Source: Pseudomonas putida (GTDB taxonomy: Bacteria; Pseudomonadota; Gammaproteobacteria; Pseudomonadales; Pseudomonadaceae). Taken from it: a stretch of DNA of 64,000 nucleotides. Positions 31,092 to 40,765 of the stretch are shown here, piece after piece. The DNA is taken from the NCBI RefSeq assembly GCF_001636055.1, contig NZ_CP011789.1, forward strand, positions 5,394,001-5,458,000, written 5' to 3'. Position numbers and translations under genes: made by a program. The notes under the pieces are model-generated. The model did no database searches. It saw nothing but the letters and a program-made list of their open reading frames with translations, and had not been told where the DNA came from. The first letter of the stretch is position 1. Each line of letters begins with the position of its first letter.

Positions 31092-32117
31092 TCACACGCC
31101 CTCGCTCAGCGCCACCATGGCCTCGCGCGCCCAGCGGGCGGTGACGCGCTGGCCCGGCTGGTGGCTGGCCGGGCCGTCGCCCCACTGGCTGTTGGCCTGG
31201 CTCAGGCTCAGGTGCTGGCCATTGTCCAGGCGGATCTCATAGCGCGTTGCGGCGCCCTGGTACTGGATATCGTGCAGCAGGCCGCTGACCTCCACGTCGC
31301 TGGCTCCCCGTTCGCCCAAGGCGAAGCGAATGTGCTCGGGGCGAATGGAGAACGGCCGGGCATCACCGACCAGTTGGCTGGCGAGTTCGCCACGCAACAC
31401 GTTGGAGGTGCCGACGAATTCGGCGACAAAGGCGGTGGCCGGTTTCATGTACAGGTTGCGTGGGGTGTCGACCTGTTCGATGCGCCCTTTGTTGAATACC
31501 GCGACGCGGTCGGATATCGACAGCGCTTCGCTCTGGTCGTGGGTGACGAAGATGAAGGTAATGCCCAGTTGGCGTTGCAGGCGCTTGAGTTCGCCCTGCA
31601 TCTGCTCGCGCAGCTTGAGGTCGAGCGCCCCCAGCGGCTCGTCGAGCAGCAGCACCCGCGGGCGGTTGACCAGCGCGCGGGCCAGGGCCACACGCTGGCG
31701 CTGCCCGCCGGAAAGCTGTACTGGCTTGCGCGTGCCATAACCGCCGAGGGCGACCATCTCCAGCGCCTGCTCGGCACGCTGCAAACGCTCGGTGCGGGCC
31801 ACACCCTTGACCTTCAGGCCATAGGCGACGTTGTCCAGCACGTTCATGTGCGGGAACAGCGCATAGTCCTGGAACACCGTGTTGACGTCACGCTGGTAGG
31901 GCGGCAGGCCGGCGGCTTCGAGGCCATGGATGCGGATGGAGCCTGCGCTGGGCTGCTCGAAACCTGCGATCAGGCGCAGGCAGGTGGTCTTGCCCGAGCC
32001 CGAGGGGCCGAGCATGGAAAAGAATTCGCCGTCCTGGATGTCGATCGACACCTGGTCGACGGCCTTCACCTCGCCGAACTGACGGGAGACCTGGGTGAAC
32101 TGGACGGCTGGGGGCAT
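31092..32117 (-). CDS. ABC transporter ATP-binding protein (PotA/YdcT-like)
   Basis: This 341-residue ATPase has Walker A GPSGSGKTT, the signature LSGGQRQRVALARALV, Walker B VLLLDEPLGALD and the switch His in IFVTHDQSEALSISDR. A C-terminal TOBE domain from about residue 270 is typical of the PotA/UgpC group. It energises the transporter formed with the two downstream permeases. A strong REP inverted repeat lies between it and the binding-protein gene. Confidence 0.9.
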   Translation of the reverse strand: MPPAVQFTQVSRQFGEVKAVDQVSIDIQDGEFFSMLGPSGSGKTTCLRLIAGFEQPSAGSIRIHGLEAAGLPPYQRDVNTVFQDYALFPHMNVLDNVAYGLKVKGVARTERLQRAEQALEMVALGGYGTRKPVQLSGGQRQRVALARALVNRPRVLLLDEPLGALDLKLREQMQGELKRLQRQLGITFIFVTHDQSEALSISDRVAVFNKGRIEQVDTPRNLYMKPATAFVAEFVGTSNVLRGELASQLVGDARPFSIRPEHIRFALGERGASDVEVSGLLHDIQYQGAATRYEIRLDNGQHLSLSQANSQWGDGPASHQPGQRVTARWAREAMVALSEGV

Positions 32118-32159
32118 GGTGGAGGCTCCGGGGTGAAGGGTGGTTTTGTGGTGTCGCTG

Positions 32160-32241
32160 CCGGCCTCATCGCGGGGCAAGCCCGCTCCCACAGGATACTT
32201 TGCAGCCCTGTGGGAGCGGGCTTGCCCCGCGATGAGGCCGG
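32160..32241. repeat. Perfect REP inverted repeat inside the ABC transporter operon
   Basis: Two perfect 34-base arms (32160-32193 and 32208-32241) with a 14-base loop sit between the binding-protein stop at 32260 and the ATPase start at 32117. Such a stem in an operon commonly protects the upstream mRNA or lowers downstream expression, giving more binding protein than channel. Confidence 0.9.
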
Positions 32242-32259
32242 CCCAGGCAAGCGCCCGGC

Positions 32260-33405
32260 CTAGCGCCCGCCCATGATCGCGATGTAGTCCTGGGTCCAGC
32301 GGCTATAGGGCACGAACTTGCCACCCTCGGCCTGCGGGGTCTTCCAGAAGGCGATCTTGTCGAACTGGTCGAAACCGTTGGTCTTGCAGCCCTCGGCGCC
32401 CAGCAATTCGCTGGCCTTGCAGCCCTGCGGCACCGCTGGCAACGAACCGAACCAGGCCGCCACGTCACCCTGCACCTTGTCCTGCAGCGACCAGTCCATC
32501 CACTTGTAGGCGCAGTTGGGATGCTTGGCCTCGACATGCAGCATGGTGGTGTCGGCCCACCCGGTGACGCCCTCCTTCGGGAACACCGTGGCGATCGGCT
32601 GGCCCTCGGCCTTGAGCGCGTTGGCCTGGTAAGGCCAGGCACTGGAAGCGGCGACGCCTTCGTTCTTGAAGTCGCTCATCTGCACCGTGGTGTCGTGCCA
32701 GTAACGGTGGATCAAGGCGTGCTGCTTGCGCAGCAGGTCGAGCACGGCGGCGTACTGCTTTTCATCGAGCTGGTACGGATCGCTGATGCCCAGCGCCGGC
32801 TGGGTCGCCTTGAGGTAGAGCGCGGCGTCGGCAATGTAGATCGGGCCGTCGTAGGCCTGCACACGGCCCTTGTTCGGTTTGCCATCGGGCAGGTTCTCGG
32901 CCTCGAATACGGCTTTCCAGCTATCCGGTGCGGCGGGGAACACCTTGGTGTTGTACATCAGCAGGTTCGGGCCCCACTGGTAGGGCGTGCCGTAGGTCTT
33001 GCCATCGACGGTGTACCAGGGCGCATCGTGTAGGCGCGGGTCCAGGTTCTTCCAGTTGGGGATCAGTTTCGGGTCGATCGGCTGTACACGCTTGCCATAG
33101 ATCAACCGCAGCGAGGCATCGCCCGAAGCGGTGACCAGGTCGTAGCCACCCTTGGCCATCAGGCTGACCATCTCGTCGGAGGTGGCAGCGGTCTTGACGT
33201 TGACCTTGCAGCCCGTGTCCTGCTCGAACTTGCTGACCCAGTCATAGGCCTTGTCCGACTCGCCACGTTCGATATAACCCGGCCAGGCGACGATATCGAG
33301 CTGGCCCTCGCCCTTGCCGACTTCCTTCAGGGCTTCGGCGGCCTGGAGGCTGCCACTGGCCAGGAGCGCGGTGGCGAGCCCGCTGAGCAACGCTGTCTTG
33401 TACAT
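32260..33405 (-). CDS. Periplasmic polyamine-type binding protein (YdcS/PotD-like)
   Basis: This 381-residue protein has a signal peptide (MYKTALLSGLATALLASGSL, cleaved after LQA). The mature start includes QLDIVAWPGYIERGESDKAY, then VSKFEQDTGCKVNVKTAATS and DEMVSLMAKGGYDLVTASGD, the PotD-like pattern. The order ydcS, T, U, V is kept. It is the first transporter gene, 84 bases after the second aldehyde dehydrogenase gene. A single disulphide may form between Cys in TGCKV and a C-terminal Cys (VPQGCKA or GAEGCKT). Confidence 0.88.
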   Translation of the reverse strand: MYKTALLSGLATALLASGSLQAAEALKEVGKGEGQLDIVAWPGYIERGESDKAYDWVSKFEQDTGCKVNVKTAATSDEMVSLMAKGGYDLVTASGDASLRLIYGKRVQPIDPKLIPNWKNLDPRLHDAPWYTVDGKTYGTPYQWGPNLLMYNTKVFPAAPDSWKAVFEAENLPDGKPNKGRVQAYDGPIYIADAALYLKATQPALGISDPYQLDEKQYAAVLDLLRKQHALIHRYWHDTTVQMSDFKNEGVAASSAWPYQANALKAEGQPIATVFPKEGVTGWADTTMLHVEAKHPNCAYKWMDWSLQDKVQGDVAAWFGSLPAVPQGCKASELLGAEGCKTNGFDQFDKIAFWKTPQAEGGKFVPYSRWTQDYIAIMGGR

Positions 33406-33489
33406 CGTTCATCTCCCAAATTGTTCTTTCTATTGTCGGGGGCAGTATCAAGCGAACAACGTCCCTGGCGGCGCCAGCGGATTCTTGTG

Positions 33490-34983
33490 TCAGTCGAGCA
33501 GCTCGCCGTGACGCGCCATGATGTGGCGCACCACGCTGTAGTCCTGCAGCGAGTCGCTGGACAAGTCCTTGCCGTAGCCGGAGCGCTTGAGCCCACCATG
33601 GGGCATCTCGCTGGCCAGCATGAAATGGGTGTTGATCCAGGTGCAGCCGTATTGCAGGCGGTTGGCGATCTGGAAGGCTTTGTCGAGGTTCTGCGTCCAC
33701 ACCGAGGAGGCCAGGCCGTATTCGGAGTCGTTGGCCCAGTCCAGCGCCTGGGACAGGTGTTCGAAGCGGGTCACGGTGACCACCGGCCCGAACACCTCGC
33801 GCTGGACGATCTCGTCCTGCTGGCGGCAGCCGGCCAGCAGCGTCGGCTGGTAGTAGAAGCCGGGGCCCGAATGCACTGCGGCACCGGTCACCCGCTCGAT
33901 GTGCGGCTGGCCCAGGGCGCGCTCGACGAAGCTGGCCACGCGGTCGCGCTGGCGGGCGCTGATCAGCGGGCCGATCTCGTTGTCGGCGTCTTTCTTGCGG
34001 GCGAAGCGGATATTGCCCACCGCGTCGCCCAGTGCGGCCACCAGCCGGTCGTGGATGCCAGCCTGGGCGTAGATGCGGCAGGCGGCGGTGCAGTCTTGCC
34101 CGGCGTTGTAGTAACCATGGGTGCGAATGCCCTGCACCACGGCCTCCAGGTCGGCATCGTCGCAGACGATCACCGGGGCCTTGCCGCCGAGTTCCAGGTG
34201 GGTGCGCTTGAGCGTGCGCGAAGCGGCCTGGAGGATCTTCTGGCCGGTGACGATATCGCCGGTCAGCGACACCATGCGCACCTTGGGATGGCCGACCAGA
34301 TGGCTGCCGACCGCCTCGCCGCCACCGCAAACAATGTTCAATACGCCAGGCGGCAGGATATCGACCAGCAGCGGCGCCAGAGCCAGGATCGACAGCGGCG
34401 TGTGTTCGGAGGGCTTGAACACCACGGTGTTGCCTACGGCCAGGGCGGGGGCGATCTTCCAGGCGGCCATCATGAGTGGGTAGTTCCACGGCGCGATCGA
34501 CGCCACCACGCCAACTGGGTCGCGGCGCACCATGCTGGTGTGCCCGGCGACGTACTCGCCAGTGAGCTGCCCCTGCTGACAGCGCACGGCCCCGGCAAAG
34601 AAGCGGAACACGTCGGCAGTGGCGGGAATATCATCCTGGCGCGCCAGGTGCAGGGGCTTGCCGCAATTCAGCGCCTCGAGACGGGCAAGCAGGTCAGCAT
34701 TGGCGTCGATGGCGTCGGCGATGGCGAGCAAAGTGGCAGCGCGTTGCGCAGGGGTCGTGCGCGACCAGCCGGCAAAGGCGCGCTGGGCCGCCTGCACTGC
34801 GCGCTCAAGCTGTTCGAGGGAGGCTTCGCCGACATTCAGCAGCAACTCGCCGGTCGCCGGGTTGACGATGGGCTCGACCAGCCCTTCCCCGGCAACCAGG
34901 TGGCCATCGATCAACTGCGCGCTGTACAGCGGAAGACTGGTGGGCATTTTCGGACTTCTTCTTTTTTTCGTGTCGTCGTGCAT
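33490..34983 (-). CDS. Aldehyde dehydrogenase, second gamma-aminobutyraldehyde dehydrogenase-like enzyme
   Basis: This 497-residue enzyme is closely similar to the product of the gene at 27884-29308. It shares [20 protein letters not shown], the Glu region [14 protein letters not shown], the Cys region [14 protein letters not shown] and WINTHFMLASEMPHGGLKRS. I use the ATG at 34983 because GGAGG lies about five bases before it; an ATG 12 codons downstream (MPTSLPLYS) has a poorer site. It probably acts on a different amino-aldehyde from its paralogue. It precedes the transporter and follows the LysR gene, all on the same strand. Confidence 0.83.
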   Translation of the reverse strand: MHDDTKKRRSPKMPTSLPLYSAQLIDGHLVAGEGLVEPIVNPATGELLLNVGEASLEQLERAVQAAQRAFAGWSRTTPAQRAATLLAIADAIDANADLLARLEALNCGKPLHLARQDDIPATADVFRFFAGAVRCQQGQLTGEYVAGHTSMVRRDPVGVVASIAPWNYPLMMAAWKIAPALAVGNTVVFKPSEHTPLSILALAPLLVDILPPGVLNIVCGGGEAVGSHLVGHPKVRMVSLTGDIVTGQKILQAASRTLKRTHLELGGKAPVIVCDDADLEAVVQGIRTHGYYNAGQDCTAACRIYAQAGIHDRLVAALGDAVGNIRFARKKDADNEIGPLISARQRDRVASFVERALGQPHIERVTGAAVHSGPGFYYQPTLLAGCRQQDEIVQREVFGPVVTVTRFEHLSQALDWANDSEYGLASSVWTQNLDKAFQIANRLQYGCTWINTHFMLASEMPHGGLKRSGYGKDLSSDSLQDYSVVRHIMARHGELLD

Positions 34984-35078
34984 GGCGCCTCCGCTGTGGG
35001 TCGGGCGCGTCCACTAGAAACGAGACTAGGGCCCGACAGGCAGCTTCACAAATTCTAAATATAGAAAGTCTCGTTCGA

Positions 35079-35990
35079 TTAAAGCGATACCTTGCGCTGG
35101 CTGCCCTGCCCCCTGGCCAATGTCAGGAATGGGTCCACCAGCGGCGTGCGCGCCGTGCCCCGGCGCCAGGCCAGGCCCACGTCGAGGGTCTCGTTGAGGT
35201 CGGCCAGCGGGCGGGCTTCGATGATGTCGCCTTCCAGCGACCACGGGCGGTAGGTCATGTCGGCCTGGATCGACAGCCCAAGCCCCGCCGCCACCAGGCT
35301 ACGCACCGCTTCCACCGACGCGGTGCGCAAGGTGACCTTGGGCGTAAGCCCGGCACGGCTCCAGATGCGCTGGGTGTGCAGGCCCATTTCATCGGCGTTG
35401 AGCTGGATCAGCGGCTCGCCCGCGACATCGGCCAGGCTGATGCTGTCGCGCTCGAGCAGCGGATGGCGCGGCGGCAGCCACAGGCGGTGTGGCGAGTGGG
35501 TGAGCACTTCGGTCTGCAGGGCGTGGCGATCTTCGAGATTGGACAGGATCAGCACGCCGACATCGATCTCGCCGGCCACCAGCAAATGCTCGATGTAGGG
35601 ACGCTCGTCCTCCACCACGCGGGTTTGGACGTTGGGATAGGCGTGCTGGAAGCGGGTGATCAGGTCGGCCAGGTAATAGCCGGCGACCAGGCTGGTGACG
35701 CCGATGGTGAGCAGGCCATCGACCTGGTCGGTGCTCTGCTGCAGGCTGCGCTTGGCGTTTTCCACGGTGGCCAGGATCAGGTGCGCCTGGCGCAGGAACT
35801 GGTGGCCCTGGTGAGTCAGGCTCATGCCCTTGGCATGGCGGGTGAACAGGGTCACGCCGATCTCGTCTTCCAGTTGCTGGATCGCCTGGGTGAGTGTCGA
35901 CTGGGAGATGAACACCGCCTGCGCGGCGGCGGAGATCGAGCCGGTTTCGGCGACGGCGATGAAGTGGCGAATCTGGCGCAGGGTCATCAT
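35079..35990 (-). CDS. LysR-family transcriptional regulator
   Basis: This LysR protein of about 303 residues begins MMTLRQIRHFIAVAETGSIS, with the recognition region AAAQAVFISQSTLTQAIQQL. The effector domain includes LLTIGVTSLVAGYYLADLIT and SVEAVRSLVAAGLGLSIQAD. The start is one of two adjacent ATGs (35990 or 35987). It lies 95 bases upstream of the amino-aldehyde dehydrogenase and polyamine-transport genes on the same strand, and probably regulates them. Confidence 0.83.
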   Translation of the reverse strand: MMTLRQIRHFIAVAETGSISAAAQAVFISQSTLTQAIQQLEDEIGVTLFTRHAKGMSLTHQGHQFLRQAHLILATVENAKRSLQQSTDQVDGLLTIGVTSLVAGYYLADLITRFQHAYPNVQTRVVEDERPYIEHLLVAGEIDVGVLILSNLEDRHALQTEVLTHSPHRLWLPPRHPLLERDSISLADVAGEPLIQLNADEMGLHTQRIWSRAGLTPKVTLRTASVEAVRSLVAAGLGLSIQADMTYRPWSLEGDIIEARPLADLNETLDVGLAWRRGTARTPLVDPFLTLARGQGSQRKVSL

Positions 35991-36084
35991 GCGGAAAAAC
36001 ACCTGTTGTTTTTTCCGCAGTATGGTTTATCGAATGTGTGATTGAGCGTTCTTTTTTATCGAACAGGGTTGAGGGCAGTGTTGG

Positions 36085-36148
36085 CCTTTTCGCGGGTAAA
36101 CCCGCTCCCACAGCAACCCCTGCAGGAGCGGGTTTACCCGCGAAAAGG
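36085..36148. repeat. REP inverted repeat downstream of the chemoreceptor gene
   Basis: Arms of 24 bases (36085-36108 and 36125-36148, ccttttcgcgggtaaacccg and its inverse) form a long hairpin. It lies just after the leftward chemoreceptor gene and ahead of the LysR gene, and may act as a terminator between them. Confidence 0.85.
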
Positions 36149-36163
36149 TCGGGCCTGGGGGAA

Positions 36164-37807
36164 CTACCCGGCAGTCTTGAAGAAGCCCATCCGGCTGCCC
36201 AGTGCATCCGCCAGCTCCAGCAACTCCTGGCTGTCTCCGGCCAGGCGCGTGGAACCTGCGTGGGCATCACGCGAGGAGGCGTGGATGCGATTGATGTCCT
36301 GGCTGAGCATGCTCGCCGCCACATCCTGCTGCGACGAAGCCGCGGCGATCTGGTTGTTCATCTGGCTGATCGCTGCCACCTCGCGACGGATCTCGTTCAG
36401 CGAACGCTGTGCGACCTGGGTACGCTCCACCGTGCCCTGCGCCAGCTCGCGGCTGTCGCCGACGATCTGCGCAGTCTTGCCGGCCCCCTCCTGCAGCTTG
36501 CCGATCATGCCGCGGATCTCGCGAGTCGACTCCTGGGTGCGGTTGGCCAGCGAGCGCACCTCGTCGGCGACCACCGCGAAGCCCCGGCCGAACTCGCCGG
36601 CACGCGCGGCTTCAATCGCGGCATTGAGCGCCAGCAGGTTGGTGCGCTCGGCGATGGAGTTGATCACCTCGATGATGCTCTCGATGGCCTGGCTGTCAGA
36701 GGCGACCTGCAACACCGCCTCGGTGGCCGACTCCAGCACCTGAGCCAGTTCGTGCATGGAGCTGGCGGTGCCTTCGACCACGGTCTTGCCAGCATCCACT
36801 TCCTGGTCGGCCGCCTCGGAGGCCCGCGCTGCCGCGGCGGCGTAACCGGCGATCTCGTTGATCGCGGCTACCAGCTGCGACACGGCGCTGGCCATGTGCT
36901 GAGTGTCGTCGCTCTGCTGCTGCATGCGCCCCTGGTTGGCGGCGGCGCCCTGACTCATGCGGCTGGACGAGGCGACCAGGTCGGTCGCCACCTGGTTGAC
37001 CTGGGCGATGATCTCGGTGAGGTGACGGTTGGTGGTGCCCAGCGCGCCCATCACGCTGTCCGGGTGCTGGCTGCGTACGCTCTGGTCGATCTCTCCACGG
37101 GCCAGGCCACGCAGCAGTTGCGCCACTTCCTCGGGCTCGGCGCCCAGGGTCGAGCGAATTCTGCGGATTATCAGCAGCGAGGCGCCGACGCTGAGCAGCG
37201 CAGCCAGGGCCGCGGCCCAGAGCATCAAACCGGCAAAGCCCGAAGCGCTGTCACGCACGATGCCGATGTCGCGCACTACATCCTTTTCCTGCAGGTCGAT
37301 GAAGGCGTTGATACTACGCAGCCATTCCTTGTACGCCGGCGCGACCTGGGCCAGTAGCAGCGCCTGGGCCTGCTCGAAGTCGCCCTTGTGGCGCAGTTCC
37401 AGCAGCTGTGCGGTGGCGGCCTGGGCGGTACGCTCGATACCCTGGATCTGCTGCTGCAGGCGTTGCTCGTCGGCACCGGCCTTGGGCTCGCCGAGCATCT
37501 TGGCCAGCGGCACCGCGGAGGTCTGGTAGAAGTCGTCCAGGCGCTTGATGTCCTGGAGGAAGCCAGAAAGCTGGCCGTCATCGTGGGTCAGCACGGCATC
37601 GCGGATGGCGATGGCGCGGTCATGCACGCTGCCGCGCAGGTTGATCGCATAGCGCTGCTTGACCGTGGTGTTGCCGCTGACCTCGGTGAGCAGCGCGTCG
37701 ATCCCGCCCACCCGGTGCACGCCGATGGCGGTGATGACCAGCATCAACCCAACGACCAATGCAAACCCCAGCGCCAACCTCATGGTGATGCTGATTCCTC
37801 TGAACAT
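36164..37807 (-). CDS. Methyl-accepting chemotaxis protein
   Basis: This 547-residue chemoreceptor has an N-terminal membrane helix ([20 protein letters not shown]), a periplasmic helical-bundle sensor of about 150 residues, a second helix ([20 protein letters not shown]), a HAMP region, and a long signalling coiled coil. The highly conserved hairpin tip reads [20 protein letters not shown], then [18 protein letters not shown]. The ATG at 37807 has GGGAGGACACC before it and is used in place of one seven codons upstream. The ligand is unknown; its place after the polyamine genes makes amines an option. It is a single gene. Confidence 0.9.
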   Translation of the reverse strand: MFRGISITMRLALGFALVVGLMLVITAIGVHRVGGIDALLTEVSGNTTVKQRYAINLRGSVHDRAIAIRDAVLTHDDGQLSGFLQDIKRLDDFYQTSAVPLAKMLGEPKAGADEQRLQQQIQGIERTAQAATAQLLELRHKGDFEQAQALLLAQVAPAYKEWLRSINAFIDLQEKDVVRDIGIVRDSASGFAGLMLWAAALAALLSVGASLLIIRRIRSTLGAEPEEVAQLLRGLARGEIDQSVRSQHPDSVMGALGTTNRHLTEIIAQVNQVATDLVASSSRMSQGAAANQGRMQQQSDDTQHMASAVSQLVAAINEIAGYAAAAARASEAADQEVDAGKTVVEGTASSMHELAQVLESATEAVLQVASDSQAIESIIEVINSIAERTNLLALNAAIEAARAGEFGRGFAVVADEVRSLANRTQESTREIRGMIGKLQEGAGKTAQIVGDSRELAQGTVERTQVAQRSLNEIRREVAAISQMNNQIAAASSQQDVAASMLSQDINRIHASSRDAHAGSTRLAGDSQELLELADALGSRMGFFKTAG

Positions 37808-37923
37808 GGTGTCCTCCCCCGAGTGCATAAAAGCTTTTTGCCATCATTTTTTGCATGCTTTATACCCAGAGAATGTGAAGCCTTCTAATCGCGTTGATTG
37901 ATAACGACCATGAAATTAAATCA

Positions 37924-39447
37924 TCAGGTCGGCTGCGTGACTGGCACGGGGAGTGGTCGGTTCAGCAGAAGCCCCACCACTACGGCGAACACCAGCGCCG
38001 CCACCCCGGCACTCGTCAGCACCGCTTCGAAACCGCCGACGAAGGCTTGGCGTGCCAGCGGCGCGAGGGTGTCGCGCAGACTCGGATCGACCACCGCCAG
38101 CGCCGCCGGCAGATCGCCCGCCGCGACCCGGGTCGCCATGTCGCCGACCTTGTCCAGTTGCCCCGGCGCCACGCCCGCCACCGCCTCACGCAACAACTGC
38201 CCGCTGCGGCTGGCCAGAATCCCGCCCAGCACACCGATGGCCAGCACGATCGCGCCGAAGCGGGTGGTGGTGCTCAATCCCGAGGCCATGCCGGTGCGCT
38301 CGCGCGGTACGCAGGCCATGATGTTCTTCTGCGTATCGCCGTTGAGCAGCCCGGCCCCGGCGCCAAGCACCAGGCTGGCCAGGGCGAAGCGGGTATAACC
38401 GCCGTACGCGGCTGCGGCCGAACACAAGAGGTTGCCCAGCCCCACCAGCAGCAACCCCAGGGCGAACACGCGCGCCGAGCCGAGCCGTGCCGACAGACGC
38501 ATGCCCAGGCGGGGTGTCAGCAGCATCGCCAGGGCGAACGGCAGCATGCCTGCACCTGCGGCCAGCGCTGGCAGTTGCAGGCCGTTCTGCAGGTACAGCG
38601 GCAGCAGGGTCATCATCACCTGGGCGCAGGCGGCGTAGGCGAACATGCCGAGCAGAGCGCCGATGAAGCGTCCGCTGCGCATCAGTTGCAGATCGATCAT
38701 CGGCCGCGACTGGTTGCGCTCGACCAACACGAAGAGGAAGAACAGGAACGCCGCGATCACCAGGCGCCCGAGGGTGGGGGCGCTGTCCCAGCCGACGCGG
38801 TTGGCATCGATCAGTGCCCAGATCAGGTAGCCCAGCGCACCCGCGAAGGTCAGGCTGCCGAACGGGTCGAGGCGCGCGGTGGCGCTGTCGCGCGATTCCT
38901 CGACGCTGCGCCGGACCATGATCGACAGCACCCCCACCAGCGGCAGGTTGATGTAGAAGATCCAGCGCCAGCCCAGGGTGCTGGCGATCAGGCCGCCAAG
39001 CAGCGGTGCGAAGGTGATGGTCGCGCCCATGCACGCGCCCCAGAACGCCCAGGCGCGCAGGCGTTCCTCGGGTTCGTGGAAGCGGTGACCGATGGCCGCC
39101 AGCGCGGCGGTGAGCAGCAGCGCCGCACCAAGGCCCTTGGCGGCCCGGGCCAGGTCGAGGAACACCAGTGTCGGCGCGGCGCCGCAGGCCAGCGAGGCCA
39201 GGCCGAACAGGCCCAGCCCCAGTTGCAGCATGCGCCGTCGGCCGAAACGATCGGCCAGGCTGCCGGCCGGTAGCAGGGCTGCGGCGAAGGCCAGCAGGTA
39301 GGCGCTGACCACCCATTCGATGTCGGCGAACGAGCCGGACAGGTCACGGGCGATGCTGGGCAGGCTGACCGCGACGATATTGGTGTCGAGGATGATCAGG
39401 GCGCACACCGCCGAGGCGGTGAACAGGGTGAAGCGGGCGGATGACAT
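37924..39447 (-). CDS. MFS transporter, DHA2 (EmrB/QacA) family
   Basis: This 507-residue protein has fourteen predicted membrane segments. It begins SSARFTLFTASAVCALIILD and has the family motif TNIVAVSLPSIARDL, the motif A loop LADRFGRRRML, and ACMGATITFAPLLGGLIAST as the antiporter motif. The ATG at 39447 has GGGAG upstream and defines the start; the longer frame only reads through REP sequence. Drug and solvent-like compounds are usual substrates. It is a single gene with no adjacent repressor, although a LysR gene lies 270 bases upstream. Confidence 0.86.
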   Translation of the reverse strand: MSSARFTLFTASAVCALIILDTNIVAVSLPSIARDLSGSFADIEWVVSAYLLAFAAALLPAGSLADRFGRRRMLQLGLGLFGLASLACGAAPTLVFLDLARAAKGLGAALLLTAALAAIGHRFHEPEERLRAWAFWGACMGATITFAPLLGGLIASTLGWRWIFYINLPLVGVLSIMVRRSVEESRDSATARLDPFGSLTFAGALGYLIWALIDANRVGWDSAPTLGRLVIAAFLFFLFVLVERNQSRPMIDLQLMRSGRFIGALLGMFAYAACAQVMMTLLPLYLQNGLQLPALAAGAGMLPFALAMLLTPRLGMRLSARLGSARVFALGLLLVGLGNLLCSAAAAYGGYTRFALASLVLGAGAGLLNGDTQKNIMACVPRERTGMASGLSTTTRFGAIVLAIGVLGGILASRSGQLLREAVAGVAPGQLDKVGDMATRVAAGDLPAALAVVDPSLRDTLAPLARQAFVGGFEAVLTSAGVAALVFAVVVGLLLNRPLPVPVTQPT

Positions 39448-39484
39448 GGTGAGGCTCCCGAAGGGGGGGTGATCTTCAGGGCCC

Positions 39485-39602
39485 CATCGCGGGACAAGCC
39501 CGCTCCCACAGAGGTAGTACAACATGTAGGAGCAACTGTCTTGTTCAAAATCTAAAGGCCAGCCCAATCCCTGTGGGAGCGGGCTTGTCCCGCGATGAGG
39601 CC
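39485..39602. repeat. Inverted REP pair with extended motif
   Basis: REPs at 39485-39511 and 39570-39602 are inverted. The sequence between them includes agcaactgtcttgttcaaaa and tctaaaggccagcccaatcc, the extended REP-flank motif. They lie in the 269-base gap 39448-39716, which contains no gene. Confidence 0.8.
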
Positions 39603-39716
39603 GGAACAGCCACCACAAGCCTGTCGGCCAAAATCGCTTCGCCACAGACTTTGCAGTGTTGCGACCACCCTACCCTCCCAGCGCCCCGGCCTTGTTAGCC
39701 AGGCGCCGCGTTGTCA

Positions 39717-40664
39717 TTAGCCTGTAGCTAACGCAGCACCACCGGCCTCCCGTCGTTCACGGCGCAACTCGCTGCCCAGCTCCCGCGCCAACGCCACAAA
39801 ATTCACCGCCTGCGGCGACGGGTTGTCCTGCCGGCACAGCAAGGTAATAGGCGCCGCCAGCCGTGGCCGGGCGTCGCGAATTGGCCGATAGGCCACGCTG
39901 TGCTCGTGAAAGCCGCGCATCGAGGTCGGCACCACCGACACCCCGGCACCTGCGGCCACCAGGCTGACGTTGGTCAGCATGCGCTCGACCTCGAACGCCA
40001 CCTTCGGCTCGAACCCGGCATTGCGACACGCCTGCAGCAAATTGGCGTACATCCCCGGCGCCCCCGGGCGGCGCACCAGGATGAACGGCTCGTCGGCCAG
40101 GTCCTTGAGGGCAATGGCCGCACCGCTGTCGAGCAGGCGATGGCCAACCGGCAGGGTCAGCACCAGTTCTTCGTTGAGCAACCGGTGATAGGCGATGCCG
40201 CGTGGACGATCGACCGGAGCGCGAAGGATGCCGATATCGACACTGTCGTCGCTCACCTCGTCGGTCAGCTCGCGGGCGTTGCCTTCGTGCAAGGCGATAT
40301 CGACGTCCGGGTACAAGTCGCGGTAGCGCCGGATGATGCGGGGGATCAGTGGATGGGACGCCGCCGAGCTGGTGAAGCCGACCTTGAGGTTGCCTTCGAT
40401 GCCCTTGGCCGTGCGCGCCGCCTTCTGCGCACCGTTCTCGACCCGTTGCAGGATGTCCAGTGCCTCTTGAAGGAACACCTCGCCGCCAGCGGTAAGGTCG
40501 ACACCCTTGGCATGGCGGATGAACAGGTCGAAGCCCAGTTCCTGTTCCAGTGCGCGGATCTGCTGGCTGAGTGGCGGTTGCTGCATGTTCAGCCGCGCGG
40601 CGGCACGGGTGAAGTGCTTTTCCTGGGCAACCATGACGAAGTAACGAAGGTGACGAAGTTCCAT
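39717..40664 (-). CDS. LysR-family transcriptional regulator
   Basis: I use the ATG at 40664 (MELRHLRYFVMVAQEKHFTR), preceded by CCGGAG, giving 315 residues. It has the LysR winged helix (AAARLNMQQPPLSQQIRALE) and an effector domain (LKVGFTSSAASHPLIPRIIR, DSVDIGILRAPVDRPRG, LVAAGAGVSVVPTSMRG), as in the BenM/CatR-like group. It is divergent from the symporter gene at 40766 and probably controls it; the gap of 101 bases would hold both promoters. Confidence 0.83.
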   Translation of the reverse strand: MELRHLRYFVMVAQEKHFTRAAARLNMQQPPLSQQIRALEQELGFDLFIRHAKGVDLTAGGEVFLQEALDILQRVENGAQKAARTAKGIEGNLKVGFTSSAASHPLIPRIIRRYRDLYPDVDIALHEGNARELTDEVSDDSVDIGILRAPVDRPRGIAYHRLLNEELVLTLPVGHRLLDSGAAIALKDLADEPFILVRRPGAPGMYANLLQACRNAGFEPKVAFEVERMLTNVSLVAAGAGVSVVPTSMRGFHEHSVAYRPIRDARPRLAAPITLLCRQDNPSPQAVNFVALARELGSELRRERREAGGAALATG

Positions 40665-40765
40665 GCAGGCTCCGGGGACGGGTGGCGAGGAGCATTGTGG
40701 CGCATGCGCAGTCCTCGCACCATTCACGCTAGAATCGGCAAACCGGAAAACAACAAAAAATCCCG

